Below the pieces are notes generated by a model. It ran no database searches, was not told the DNA's origin, and worked only from the letters and a program-made list of their open reading frames with translations. A stretch of DNA of 64,000 nucleotides from Glycomyces algeriensis (lineage in GTDB: Bacteria > Actinomycetota > Actinomycetes > Mycobacteriales > Micromonosporaceae), in assembly GCF_027622855.1 (NCBI RefSeq), contig NZ_JAPZVR010000004.1, forward strand, positions 128,021 through 192,020. The letters run 5' to 3'. Positions 51,252-59,442 of the stretch are shown here, one piece after another. The translations under genes were made by a program, and so were the position numbers. Each line of letters begins with the position of its first letter. The stretch's first letter is position 1.

Positions 51252-52847
51252 GTGGCCGCAATGGACATCGTGATCCGGGGAGCCGAAGTCGCCGACGGCA
51301 CCGGTTCGCCCCGGTTCCGCACTGAAGTCGGCATCAAGGACGGCCGCATCGCGGCCATCGGCACCGCCCGAATCGACGGCGCCCGCGTCATCGACGCCGG
51401 CGGCCTCGTCCTCGCCCCCGGGTTCATCGACATGCACGCCCACTCCGAGCTCGCCGTCCTCACCGACCACGACCACCTCGCCAAACTCGGCCAAGGCTGC
51501 ACCCTCGAAGTCCTCGGCCAGGACGGCCTCTCCTACGCGCCGGTCGACGACGAGACCGCCCCGCAGATGTGGGAGGCCATCGCCGCATGGAACGGCCGCC
51601 TCGACGTCGACTACGACTGGCGCACCGTCGGCGACTACCTCGACCGCCTCGACCGAGACGGCATCCCCGCTAACGCCGCCTACCTCGTCCCCCACGGAAC
51701 AGTGCGCATGCTCGCCATGGGCTGGGAGAACCGCGAGCCCACGCCCGCCGAACTCGAAGTCATGAAAGCCCATGTCGCCCAAGGCATGGAAGAGGGCGCG
51801 TTCGGCCTCTCGGCCGGCCTCAGCTACGCGCCCGGCATGTACGCCAAGACCGATGAGCTGGTCGAATTGTGCAAAGTGGTCGCCGGGTACGGCGGCTACT
51901 TCGGCCCCCACCAGCGCAGTTACGGCGCGGGCGCGATGGAGGGCTACGCCGAGATGATCGAAATCGGCCGCGGCGCGGCCTGCGCCCTGCACCTCGCCCA
52001 CGCCACCCTGAACTACGGCGTCAACGAGGGCCGGGCCGCCGAGCTCCTCAAACTCGTCGACGAAGGGCTCGACGAGGGCCTGCCGATCAGCCTCGACACG
52101 TACCCGTACCTGCCGGGCATGACCATGCTCGCGGCCCTGCTGCCGAGCTGGTCGGTCGCCGGGGGCTACGGGGCGCTGGCCGAGCGGCTCCGCAGCGACG
52201 AGCTGCGGGCGCGGATCGTCCGCGAGCTCGACGTCGAGGGCACCGACGGCGCCAACGGCGTCCCGGTCGACTGGTCGAAGATCGAGATCGCCGGGGTCGC
52301 GGACCCCGAACTGCGCGACCTGGTCGGCCTCCGGGTGAGCGAGGCCGCCGGGGACCGGCCCGCTTCGGCGTTCTTCCTCGACCTCATCGAGCGCGACGAG
52401 TTCGGGACCGCCTGCCTCATGCACGTGGGCAACGAGGAGAACGTCCGCGCGATCATGCGCCACGGCGTCCACACCGGATCGACCGACGGCGTGCTCGCGG
52501 GCGACAAGATCCACCCGCGCGCCTGGGGCTCGTTCGCCCGCTACCTCGGCCACTACACGCGCGAGCTCGGCCTGTTCTCCGTCGAGGAATGCGTGGCGCA
52601 CCTGAGCGGCCGCCCCGCGGCAGTCTTGGGCCTGACCGACCGGGGCCTGGTCAAAGAAGGCCACGCGGCCGACCTGGTCCTCTTCGATCCAGAGACGGTG
52701 GACGCGAAGGCGACCTTCGACGACCCCCGCCGGCAGGCCGCCGGCATCCCCTGGGTGCTGGTGAACGGACAGGTCGCGATCGAGGGCGGCAACCGGACCG
52801 GAGCCCGCGCCGGCCGCGCCCTCCGACGCGGCGGCGCCCGGCACTGA
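51252..52847 (+). CDS. N-acyl-D-amino-acid deacylase-like amidohydrolase
   Basis: Amidohydrolase-superfamily enzyme of 531 residues. Zinc motif HAHSE (PGFIDMHAHSEL), the conserved LHLAHATLN region, and metal-site CLMHVGNEENVRAIM and GSTDGVLAG are present. In typical D-aminoacylases the sequence near GNCG provides a Cys ligand; here it reads LGQDGLS, so that site differs. Several starts are possible; GTG 51252 has GAGGGAGGG just upstream, while ATG 51261 lacks one. It probably releases D-amino acids for the neighbouring PLP enzyme and RidA. Confidence 0.85.
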   Translation: MAAMDIVIRGAEVADGTGSPRFRTEVGIKDGRIAAIGTARIDGARVIDAGGLVLAPGFIDMHAHSELAVLTDHDHLAKLGQGCTLEVLGQDGLSYAPVDDETAPQMWEAIAAWNGRLDVDYDWRTVGDYLDRLDRDGIPANAAYLVPHGTVRMLAMGWENREPTPAELEVMKAHVAQGMEEGAFGLSAGLSYAPGMYAKTDELVELCKVVAGYGGYFGPHQRSYGAGAMEGYAEMIEIGRGAACALHLAHATLNYGVNEGRAAELLKLVDEGLDEGLPISLDTYPYLPGMTMLAALLPSWSVAGGYGALAERLRSDELRARIVRELDVEGTDGANGVPVDWSKIEIAGVADPELRDLVGLRVSEAAGDRPASAFFLDLIERDEFGTACLMHVGNEENVRAIMRHGVHTGSTDGVLAGDKIHPRAWGSFARYLGHYTRELGLFSVEECVAHLSGRPAAVLGLTDRGLVKEGHAADLVLFDPETVDAKATFDDPRRQAAGIPWVLVNGQVAIEGGNRTGARAGRALRRGGARH

Positions 52848-52869
52848 ACTTGTGGTCGTCGGTTATCTT

Positions 52870-52883
52870 CAGTTCGCGAACTG
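52870..52883. promoter_or_regulatory. Palindrome at the expected start of the T7SS-like operon transcript
   Basis: CAGTTCGCGAACTG is a perfect 14-bp palindrome, directly after TATCTT (52864-52869), a possible -10 box. The predicted transcription start falls inside the palindrome, so it may be an operator. ATG of the first gene is at 52911 with GGAGAG. Confidence 0.5.
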
Positions 52884-52910
52884 TTCCCTCGAAGTACACC
52901 GGAGAGCCGC

Positions 52911-54134
52911 ATGGCCGACGACTCAGACATCACCAATGACGAAATGCCGGGCGACACCACTGCGGAGAAGGTCGGCAACTCCATCCCCGGGGTCAAGCAG
53001 TTCCTGAACAGCAAGAAGGTCATCGAGGACGCGATCGAGTCCGACGAGGTGACCTTCAGCAACGCGGCCGCCACCGTCGGCGCGGACATCGCGAGCCTCG
53101 GCCTCGAGGCCTTCGGCGCGTTCAAGAACCCCCTCGGCATGCTCGTCAACGTCGGCCTCGACTTCGTCCTGAACCTCTTCGAACCCGCGAACAAGCTCCT
53201 CACCTGGCTTTCCGGCGACCCCGACGCGATGGGCGACCTCCAGGAGCGGTGGCGCCAGTGCAAGGACGCCCTCGTCGTCCTGCGCGAAGAGGTCGACACG
53301 GCGTGGGAGTCCGCGCTCGCGACCTCTGTGTCGCCGACCACCGACGCCGCCAAGGACAAGGTCAGCGGCATGGCCGCCGCGATCGCCGGCGTCGCCTCGG
53401 CGATCTCGCAGGTCGAATCGCACATCGGCATGGCCCAGATGCTGGCCAAGGCCATCTACGAGCTCATCAAGGCCCTGCTCTCCGCGCTCGTCGAGCAGTG
53501 CATCATCTACGGCCTCATCGCGCTCGCGTCCTCGTGGGCGTCCGCAGGCGGCTCCATCATGACGTTCCTGATGTGGGCCACCCGCCAGACCGCCGTCGAC
53601 ACCGCCGCCATGTGCCTGCGCGTGTCGATCGCCCAGTTCACCGGCAGCCAGCTCGCGCACATCGGCGGCGAGGTGCTCCGCTCGACGTTCCTCCAGTCCT
53701 CGGCCGAAATGCTCCAGTGGGCCGGCGGCGTGGTCTCGAACTGGGCCGGCGGCATCCAGGGCACCGGCGTCCCCGGCAAGGGCCTCCCCGGCCCCGCCTC
53801 GAAGAACCCCTCCGCGGGCATGGCGGCGTACATCGACGTGGACCCCGAGGAGTTCAAGGTCGGCGCGACCGAGCTGAGCCGCCTGAAGACCAACGCTGAC
53901 TCGCTGTCCGCCGCCGTCAACAACGACACCGAGACCGACTTCATGACCTGGGGCCTCGCCTGCCAGGGCTGGGTCGAAGGCTACAACGAGCAGCGGGTCC
54001 AGCTCTCCGAGGACGTCGCCCTCATCTCGCCCGCCCTCGAGGGCAACGCGCAGCGGTTCAACGAGGTCGCGGCGGCCTACGAGGACGCGGACATCCAGGC
54101 CTCCGAGGACATCAAAGTGGCCGGGGGCAAGTAG
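52911..54134 (+). CDS. Type VII secretion-like (WXG/EspA-type) protein
   Basis: A 407-residue, mainly alpha-helical protein that I place near ESX substrates because of its layout: an Ala-rich helical region (about 95-170, RWRQCKDALVVLREEVDTAWESA) of WXG type, a hydrophobic central part (about 195-235, LLSALVEQCIIYGLIALASSW), a Pro/Gly hinge and a final helical hairpin with ACQGWVEGYNEQRVQLSEDVAL. There is no signal peptide. EspA-like proteins of mycobacteria share this order; sequence similarity is not strong. GGAGAG and ATG 52911 start a four-gene operon. Confidence 0.65.
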   Translation: MADDSDITNDEMPGDTTAEKVGNSIPGVKQFLNSKKVIEDAIESDEVTFSNAAATVGADIASLGLEAFGAFKNPLGMLVNVGLDFVLNLFEPANKLLTWLSGDPDAMGDLQERWRQCKDALVVLREEVDTAWESALATSVSPTTDAAKDKVSGMAAAIAGVASAISQVESHIGMAQMLAKAIYELIKALLSALVEQCIIYGLIALASSWASAGGSIMTFLMWATRQTAVDTAAMCLRVSIAQFTGSQLAHIGGEVLRSTFLQSSAEMLQWAGGVVSNWAGGIQGTGVPGKGLPGPASKNPSAGMAAYIDVDPEEFKVGATELSRLKTNADSLSAAVNNDTETDFMTWGLACQGWVEGYNEQRVQLSEDVALISPALEGNAQRFNEVAAAYEDADIQASEDIKVAGGK

Positions 54135-55330
54135 TGCCCGGCTTCGACCGCAAGGCGATCCCGAAGGACCTCGCGCTCTCCTACCGGCGCAGCGCGGGCA
54201 ATTACAAGGACCTTCGGGGTCGGCTCCTGCGGTCGAAGCCCCTGCTCCACCGCGACGGCGCGATCGAAGCGGTGGCCTCGCGGTTCCCGGCGTCCCTGAC
54301 CGAACCGGTCGTCCTCGACGACGACGCGGGCGTGCTCCGGCTGACCCTGGACGCGGCCGCGACCATGCCGGTCGCCGCCGTGGACGGGGAGCCCGTGGCG
54401 ATCGGCGACGGCACCGTCTTCGTGGTCCTCCCGACCGGACGGCACGTCGTGGACGTGCAGGGAGGGGCCGCCGCCAGCCCGGTCGTCGTCGAGATCACCG
54501 GACGCCGGACGTCCACACTGGTGTGGCGGGAGGAGGCCGACCGGGCCACCGTCCGATTCGGACCGGAGGTCGTGGACGCGATGCCGCCCGCGTCGCCGGT
54601 GCACCTGTACCAGTGGGCGGTGGCCGTCTTCATCCTGTGCGGCCTGCCGCTGGCGACGGTGAACCTCTTCAGCTGGGGCGAGACCGCCAGCCGGGCCACC
54701 GTGATCGCGGTCGCGGTCATCGGCGCGGCCCTGGTCCCGTTCGTGCCGTGGCGCCGGCGCGAACGCGCCCGGATCACGGCGGTCATGGCCGAGCGGGAGC
54801 GGCCCGGACAGCCGCCCGTCGCCCACTACCCGTGGGACGGACCGGCACTCGCCGACCGGCCCGCGCTCCTCGGCGAACGCCCCGAAGCGCTCCCCGAGTT
54901 CGCGCCCGGCCAGGGCGCTCTGCTGCTCCGCACCAGGGCTCACCGCCACTTGTGGAAGGACGGCGACGGGGTGACCGGGCGTGACACCGAACTCGCGAGC
55001 CTGCGGGTCGACGCCCCGCGCGTCCGCATCGACGGGCACGAGCAGCCCGCCACCTGGGGCAACTGGTGGTACCCGCTGCAGCCCGGTCCGCATACGGTCG
55101 AGATCGCGGTCGCCGGCCCGACGGGCGGCACCGCCCGGGTGAGCGAGCGGATCGCGATCGAGGTCCGCGCCGGCGAGGCGACGGCGGCCCGCGCCCGGGC
55201 GCACGTCTTCACCCATCGGGGCGAGGACGGCCGCATCGCGGCGGAGGAGAGCCTCCTCTACTTCGAACCCGAAGCGTTCCAAGGCGAATGGATGGGCGAC
55301 CCCGCCAAGCGCCTTGAGTACTGGGGCTGA
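54134..55330 (+). CDS. Membrane protein with two PEGA-like modules
   Basis: Unknown protein of 398 residues. Two hydrophobic helices in the middle (LYQWAVAVFILCGLPLATVNLF, TVIAVAVIGAALVPFVPW) separate two beta modules with the same pattern: VDGEPVAIGDGTVFVVLPTG then RHVVDVQG (near 80-115) and IDGHEQPATWGNWWYPLQPG then PHTVEIAV (near 300-335). This resembles PEGA-type domains. No signal peptide is present. The GTG start overlaps the stop of the previous gene by one base, so the two are coupled. Confidence 0.65.
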   Translation: MPGFDRKAIPKDLALSYRRSAGNYKDLRGRLLRSKPLLHRDGAIEAVASRFPASLTEPVVLDDDAGVLRLTLDAAATMPVAAVDGEPVAIGDGTVFVVLPTGRHVVDVQGGAAASPVVVEITGRRTSTLVWREEADRATVRFGPEVVDAMPPASPVHLYQWAVAVFILCGLPLATVNLFSWGETASRATVIAVAVIGAALVPFVPWRRRERARITAVMAERERPGQPPVAHYPWDGPALADRPALLGERPEALPEFAPGQGALLLRTRAHRHLWKDGDGVTGRDTELASLRVDAPRVRIDGHEQPATWGNWWYPLQPGPHTVEIAVAGPTGGTARVSERIAIEVRAGEATAARARAHVFTHRGEDGRIAAEESLLYFEPEAFQGEWMGDPAKRLEYWG

Positions 55331-55379
55331 GCGGTGACCCGCCGCGGAGGCCCACGCACAACGGAAGGAGCGTCGTCCA

Positions 55380-55670
55380 ATGCAAGGCGACATGCACCAC
55401 AGGATCGCTGAAGTCCAGCGAATGGCGGCCGAGTTGACGGCCGAAGCGGTGTCCCCGGACGGCGCCGTGCGCGTCGTCGCCGGCCCCGCCGGCGAAGTCA
55501 AGCAGATCGACCTGCGGCTCAGCGCGTTCGAGCTCAGCGGCGTCGAACTCGGCGAGGTCACCGCCGCCGCGGTCAAGACCGCCACGTCGGCCGCCGACCG
55601 CGAGCTCGCCGCGCGCGTCCGCGGCCTCATGAGCGACGTCTTCGAGGCCGAACGGGAGGCGAACCGATGA
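55380..55670 (+). CDS. YbaB/EbfC-family protein 1
   Basis: A 96-residue YbaB-fold protein: helix MHHRIAEVQRMAAELTAEAV, strands VRVVAGPAGEVKQIDLRLSA and a C-terminal helix (TAAAVKTATSAADRELAARV). The family binds DNA in E. coli, but many actinobacterial copies occur next to WXG100/ESX genes and their role is unknown. AAGGAG before the ATG at 55380; the stop overlaps the next ATG (ATGA). Confidence 0.8.
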   Translation: MQGDMHHRIAEVQRMAAELTAEAVSPDGAVRVVAGPAGEVKQIDLRLSAFELSGVELGEVTAAAVKTATSAADRELAARVRGLMSDVFEAEREANR

Positions 55671-56047
55671 GCGACAACGCCAGGCGGCCCACACCGCAGG
55701 AGATCATGGCCGAGTTCGAGCAGCTGAAGGCGCAGGCGGAGGCCACCGTCCGACGGTTCCAGGACATGGACGCCGAGCTCGGCGGCGGCGTCGAGGTCCA
55801 CTCCGAGGACGGCCTCCTCCGCGTCAAGCTGGACGCGAACGGCATTGTGGACGAGATCGGCATCAACGAGGCGGCCATGCGCGGCCGCCAGACGCTCGGG
55901 TACGCCATGGTGGCCTTGATCGCCCAGGCCCGCATGGAGCACACGCAGCGGCAGGCCGAGATGGCCCGCCGGATGATCGGCGACAAGTTCGACATCGACG
56001 CGATCATGGCGCAGTACGCGCCGAAGGGCGGCGGACCGAGGTCCTGA
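55667..56047 (+). CDS. YbaB/EbfC-family protein 2
   Basis: A 126-residue paralogue of the previous gene: N-terminal helix (EIMAEFEQLKAQAEATVRRF), central strands (VEVHSEDGLLRVKLDANGIVDEIGINEAAMRG) and a long helical tail (MARRMIGDKFDIDAIMAQYAP). It could form a hetero-complex with protein 1. It ends the operon; the next 400 nt hold a coding remnant and a terminator. Confidence 0.8.
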   Translation: MSDNARRPTPQEIMAEFEQLKAQAEATVRRFQDMDAELGGGVEVHSEDGLLRVKLDANGIVDEIGINEAAMRGRQTLGYAMVALIAQARMEHTQRQAEMARRMIGDKFDIDAIMAQYAPKGGGPRS

Positions 56048-56102
56048 CCCCGGCTCCCGGTCCGGCGAACCACCGGGCGGGGCCGGGGACCGTGGCCGCA
56101 GG

Positions 56103-56351
56103 GGCTGATGCAGGCCTGAAGTCGAGCAGCACTGCACGAAGCACCGCCGGCGCGACACTATCGTCGACGACACCCTCGAGAACGACGAGGGCGAGGAGGA
56201 GCCGGCGAAGAAGACCGCGGTCGTCGACGACGCGTACTTCATGTCGGTGACGCGGCCGAGCGGCATCGAGACTCGGCGGTTGAACGACGGCTGCTTCGCA
56301 GCGTGGCGAGCAGCGGCATGGCGAGGGGCTGAGCGGCGACGCCCACGATAG
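56103..56351 (+). pseudogene. Possible decayed gene remnant
   Basis: After a stop codon at 56106-56108, one plus frame reads protein-like without stops for about 80 codons (EVEQHCTKHRRRDTIVDD, KKTAVVDDAYFMSVTRPSG) with an acidic stretch, but it has no start codon at its beginning and ends without a domain. It may be the remainder of a fifth gene of the T7SS-like operon. Weak evidence. Confidence 0.35.
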
Positions 56352-56416
56352 CCGGGTCCGGCCATGCCGGGCGCCCGATCGGATCACCGCGCGAATGGTC
56401 TTGGAACGCAAGCGAA

Positions 56417-56444
56417 GGGGCTCCCGTCGTTCGACGGGAGCCCC
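56417..56444. terminator. Terminator of the subtilase gene
   Basis: GGGGCTCCCGTCG (56417-56429) pairs perfectly with CGACGGGAGCCCC (56432-56444), 2-nt loop, next to the stop of the minus-strand subtilase gene. Confidence 0.82.
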
Positions 56445-56462
56445 CCTTGCCGCTCACTCGGG

Positions 56463-59177
56463 TCAGGCGTCGGCCTCCAGCTCGAAGTCGGCGGCGACCA
56501 CGGCGTCGGCCTCCACTTCGGTCTCGGCGGTGCCGGTGACCCAACCGTCAAGGCCCGCTTCGAGGCTCGCCGGTCCGGCGTCGGTGAAGAGGACGTACGC
56601 GCCGTCCGCGCCGGTCGTGGCGGCCCTGCCGGTGGCGGGGTCGGTGATGACCGCGCCCTCGATCGGGTCGCCTGTGGCCGCGTCGGTCACGGTGCCGCGC
56701 ACGAGGCCGCCCTCGAGTTCGCCGCAGCCGATGCGGACGTTGTCGAGCATCCACCAGTAGGCCCACGTGTCGTTGTCGTTGAAGTGGAACTTCAGCTGCA
56801 CGGCGGTCTGGTCGGCCCAGGCCGCGAGGTCGACCGATTCGACCGTGGCCTCCAGGTCCTCATTGGAGTACCAGACCTGCTCCCAGGTCGCTCCGCCGTC
56901 GACCGAGAGGAGCACCTCCGCTTCGGAGCCGATCAGGCCGTCCACGAAGAAGCTCGCGAACGACAGGGTCGGGTCCTCGGCCGCGCTCAGGTCGAACGCC
57001 GGGGTGATCAGGTCGGTGTCGACCTGGTGGTCCGGGTCGGCCGCATCGGAGTTCGCCTCCGCGAAGCCGCCCGAGCCCGGCGTCTGGTTGCCGTACTCGA
57101 ACGGGTCGTCGAAGACCCACCCGGCGGTCTCGCCGCGGTCCACGACCTCCCAGCCGGCGGGCAGCGCCCTCGACTCGAAGCCCTCGTCGAGCACGTCGGA
57201 ACCGTAGCCGGGCGCCAGGCATCCGGGCAGGACCGGCACTTCGACCAGGGCCGCGTCGGCCGGATCGACTTGGACCACTTCATAACCGGGGTAGGCGGAC
57301 TCGACGGTGAGGGGCCATTCGCCCTCGGCCGGGACCTCCAGGCTGAACGCGCCGGTGAACGGGTCGGTCTGCGCGACCGCCTCGTCGCCCGCGGTCGACA
57401 CGGTCGCGTCGAGCGCCCACCCGTGTCCGCCGCCGTCGACCACGGTGCCCTCGACGACCTCCGTCGCCTCCTTCTCGAGCTCGGCGTCGAAGACGGCCTC
57501 GCCGTTGTTCTTGATCCGCACGGACCCGGTGACGGTGCCGTACAGGAACTTCGAGGCCGTCACGTGGTAGCGCCCGGCCGGGATGCGCGTGAACTCGTAA
57601 GCGCCGTCGGCGTTCGTGGTGGCCTCGCGGACCACCGCGCCCTCGAACACGAGCCGGACGCCCGCGACGGGTTCGCCGTCCTGGTCGGTGACCTGGCCCG
57701 AGAGCGCCCCGAACTTGCCCGTGGGCGCTTCGTCGACGGCGTCCTCGACGTTGACGCGGCCGTGCCCGTAGACGTTGTTGGCCTCCTTGTCGCCCGTGCA
57801 CTGGCTGTCGGCGGTGTCGACGGCAGTGCCCGTGAGGGTCTCGTAGACCGCCTCGTAATCGCCTTCCAGCGTCGGCGAGGCCGACATGAGCAGTGCGATC
57901 GTGCCCACCACATGCGGTGTGGCCATTGAGGTCCCGTCGCCGAGGCCGTACTCGTCGCCCGGGAGGGAGGAGCGGATGTTCACGCCCGGGGCCGAGAGGT
58001 CCGGTTTCAGGACCCCGTTCAGGCCGTGTCCGCGCGAGGAGAAGTCGGCGATCTCGTGGGCCTCGTCGTAGGCGCCCACGGCGATCACGTTCTCGTACAC
58101 GCCCGGGGTGCTCATCGTCAGGCACGCCGGGCCGTTGTTGCCCGCCGCGAACACCGGGATGATGCCCGAGGCGTGCCACAGGTCCACGACCTCGGCGTAG
58201 ATCGGGTCGTAGCCCGGGATGGTCGAGCCCCACGAGTTGTTGACCACGTGCGGGGCCTTCAGCGGGTCGGGGTTGCGACCCTCCGAGTCGGTGGGGGCGG
58301 CGAGCCACTGCCCGGCCAGGATCAGCGTCTCGATGCTGGGGCAGCAGCCGTTGACGGCGATCCACTCCGCGCCGGGCGCGACGCCGATCCCCTCGGAGCC
58401 GACCATGGTGCCCATCGTGTGGGTGCCGTGGCCGTCGTCGTCGCAGGGCGCGTCGCCCGGGCAGACGTCCTGGATGTCGTAGAAGTTGTAGTCGTGCGTG
58501 AAGGACCCGTCGCCGTTGTTGCCGCGGTACTTGTCCACGAGCGCCGGGTGGTCGTACTGCACGCCGGAGTCGATGCTGGCCACGACGATGCCCTCGCCGG
58601 TGAAGCCCTGCTCCCACACGTCGGGCGCGCCCACGTCCTCGACACCCCACTCCACGGCCGCCTCTTTGACGGCGTCCCAGGTCTGGAAGTCGTTCTCGGG
58701 CTTGTCGTCGGGGGCGATCGGCTCGATCATCGAGTAGTCGGGGGCGGCCACGACCGCCTCGACCTCGTCGAACGCGACCAGCTCGGCGAGCAGGTCGGCG
58801 TCGCCGACCACCTTCACCGTGGAAGCGCCCCAATAGGACTCGTAGTCGGCGCCGGCCTCGTCGAGTGCGGCGATCACGCCCGCCTGCGAGGTCTCGGCGT
58901 ACTCCTTGGCGGCCTCGACGGCAGCGGTGCCCTTGGCCTCCTTGGTGTCCGCGGCGAGCGCGGTGCTGTAGTCGGGCGAGCCGGCGAAGAGGAGCCACAG
59001 CTCCGCGTCGCCCTGGTCGTCGATCTCCTCGAGCAGTTCGGGGGCGACCTTCTCCTCGATGAGGACCTCGGTCTCCGATTCCTGGGCGGCGGCGCCGGTG
59101 GCGACCGCGGCCGGGACGAGCGCGCCGGCGAAGGCGGCGGCGAGGATGCGGCGTGAACGCCGCTGTGCAACTGTCAC
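56463..59177 (-). CDS. Secreted subtilisin-like protease with C-terminal beta domains
   Basis: S8 serine protease of 904 residues. A signal peptide (ILAAAFAGALVPAAVATGAAAQ) and an I9-type propeptide (about 30-165) precede the catalytic domain with Asp in VASIDSGVQYDH, His in DDDGHGTHTMG, oxyanion Asn in FAAGNNGP and Ser in GDGTSMATPHVVG. The C-terminal half has carboxypeptidase-regulatory-like domains (GQVTDQDGEPVAGVRLVFEG, GTVTDAATGDPIEGAVITDP) around a jelly-roll MAM-type domain. It probably degrades extracellular protein. The GTG at 59177 has GGAGAG upstream. A bacillopeptidase F-like architecture. Confidence 0.9.
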   Translation of the reverse strand: MTVAQRRSRRILAAAFAGALVPAAVATGAAAQESETEVLIEEKVAPELLEEIDDQGDAELWLLFAGSPDYSTALAADTKEAKGTAAVEAAKEYAETSQAGVIAALDEAGADYESYWGASTVKVVGDADLLAELVAFDEVEAVVAAPDYSMIEPIAPDDKPENDFQTWDAVKEAAVEWGVEDVGAPDVWEQGFTGEGIVVASIDSGVQYDHPALVDKYRGNNGDGSFTHDYNFYDIQDVCPGDAPCDDDGHGTHTMGTMVGSEGIGVAPGAEWIAVNGCCPSIETLILAGQWLAAPTDSEGRNPDPLKAPHVVNNSWGSTIPGYDPIYAEVVDLWHASGIIPVFAAGNNGPACLTMSTPGVYENVIAVGAYDEAHEIADFSSRGHGLNGVLKPDLSAPGVNIRSSLPGDEYGLGDGTSMATPHVVGTIALLMSASPTLEGDYEAVYETLTGTAVDTADSQCTGDKEANNVYGHGRVNVEDAVDEAPTGKFGALSGQVTDQDGEPVAGVRLVFEGAVVREATTNADGAYEFTRIPAGRYHVTASKFLYGTVTGSVRIKNNGEAVFDAELEKEATEVVEGTVVDGGGHGWALDATVSTAGDEAVAQTDPFTGAFSLEVPAEGEWPLTVESAYPGYEVVQVDPADAALVEVPVLPGCLAPGYGSDVLDEGFESRALPAGWEVVDRGETAGWVFDDPFEYGNQTPGSGGFAEANSDAADPDHQVDTDLITPAFDLSAAEDPTLSFASFFVDGLIGSEAEVLLSVDGGATWEQVWYSNEDLEATVESVDLAAWADQTAVQLKFHFNDNDTWAYWWMLDNVRIGCGELEGGLVRGTVTDAATGDPIEGAVITDPATGRAATTGADGAYVLFTDAGPASLEAGLDGWVTGTAETEVEADAVVAADFELEADA

Positions 59178-59442
59178 GGACTCTCCTTGCTGGGGGTGGC
59201 CCCGCGGTGCCGGCCGCGAGACCGGGGGTGGTCTCCGAGAGGCGGGAAATTGGTGACTATGGACAGATTCGCTGGGGTAGCTCCACATTGGCGACCCCAA
59301 AATCGGTACGCCCCGAAGGACCGGGACGGTTGCATCCGTCACGTTTTAGGCACAGGAAAATATTCGCCGAGCCTGTTGCAGGGCACGAAAAAGCCCCGGA
59401 CCGCACAGCGGTCCGGGGCCGGTAAAGCCTGGTCAGGAGGTG

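Noticed and set aside
52911-56047. Full ESX (type VII) secretion locus
   Set aside because: No EccB, EccC, EccD, MycP or paired short WXG100 genes are present, so only an ESX-like substrate operon is claimed.
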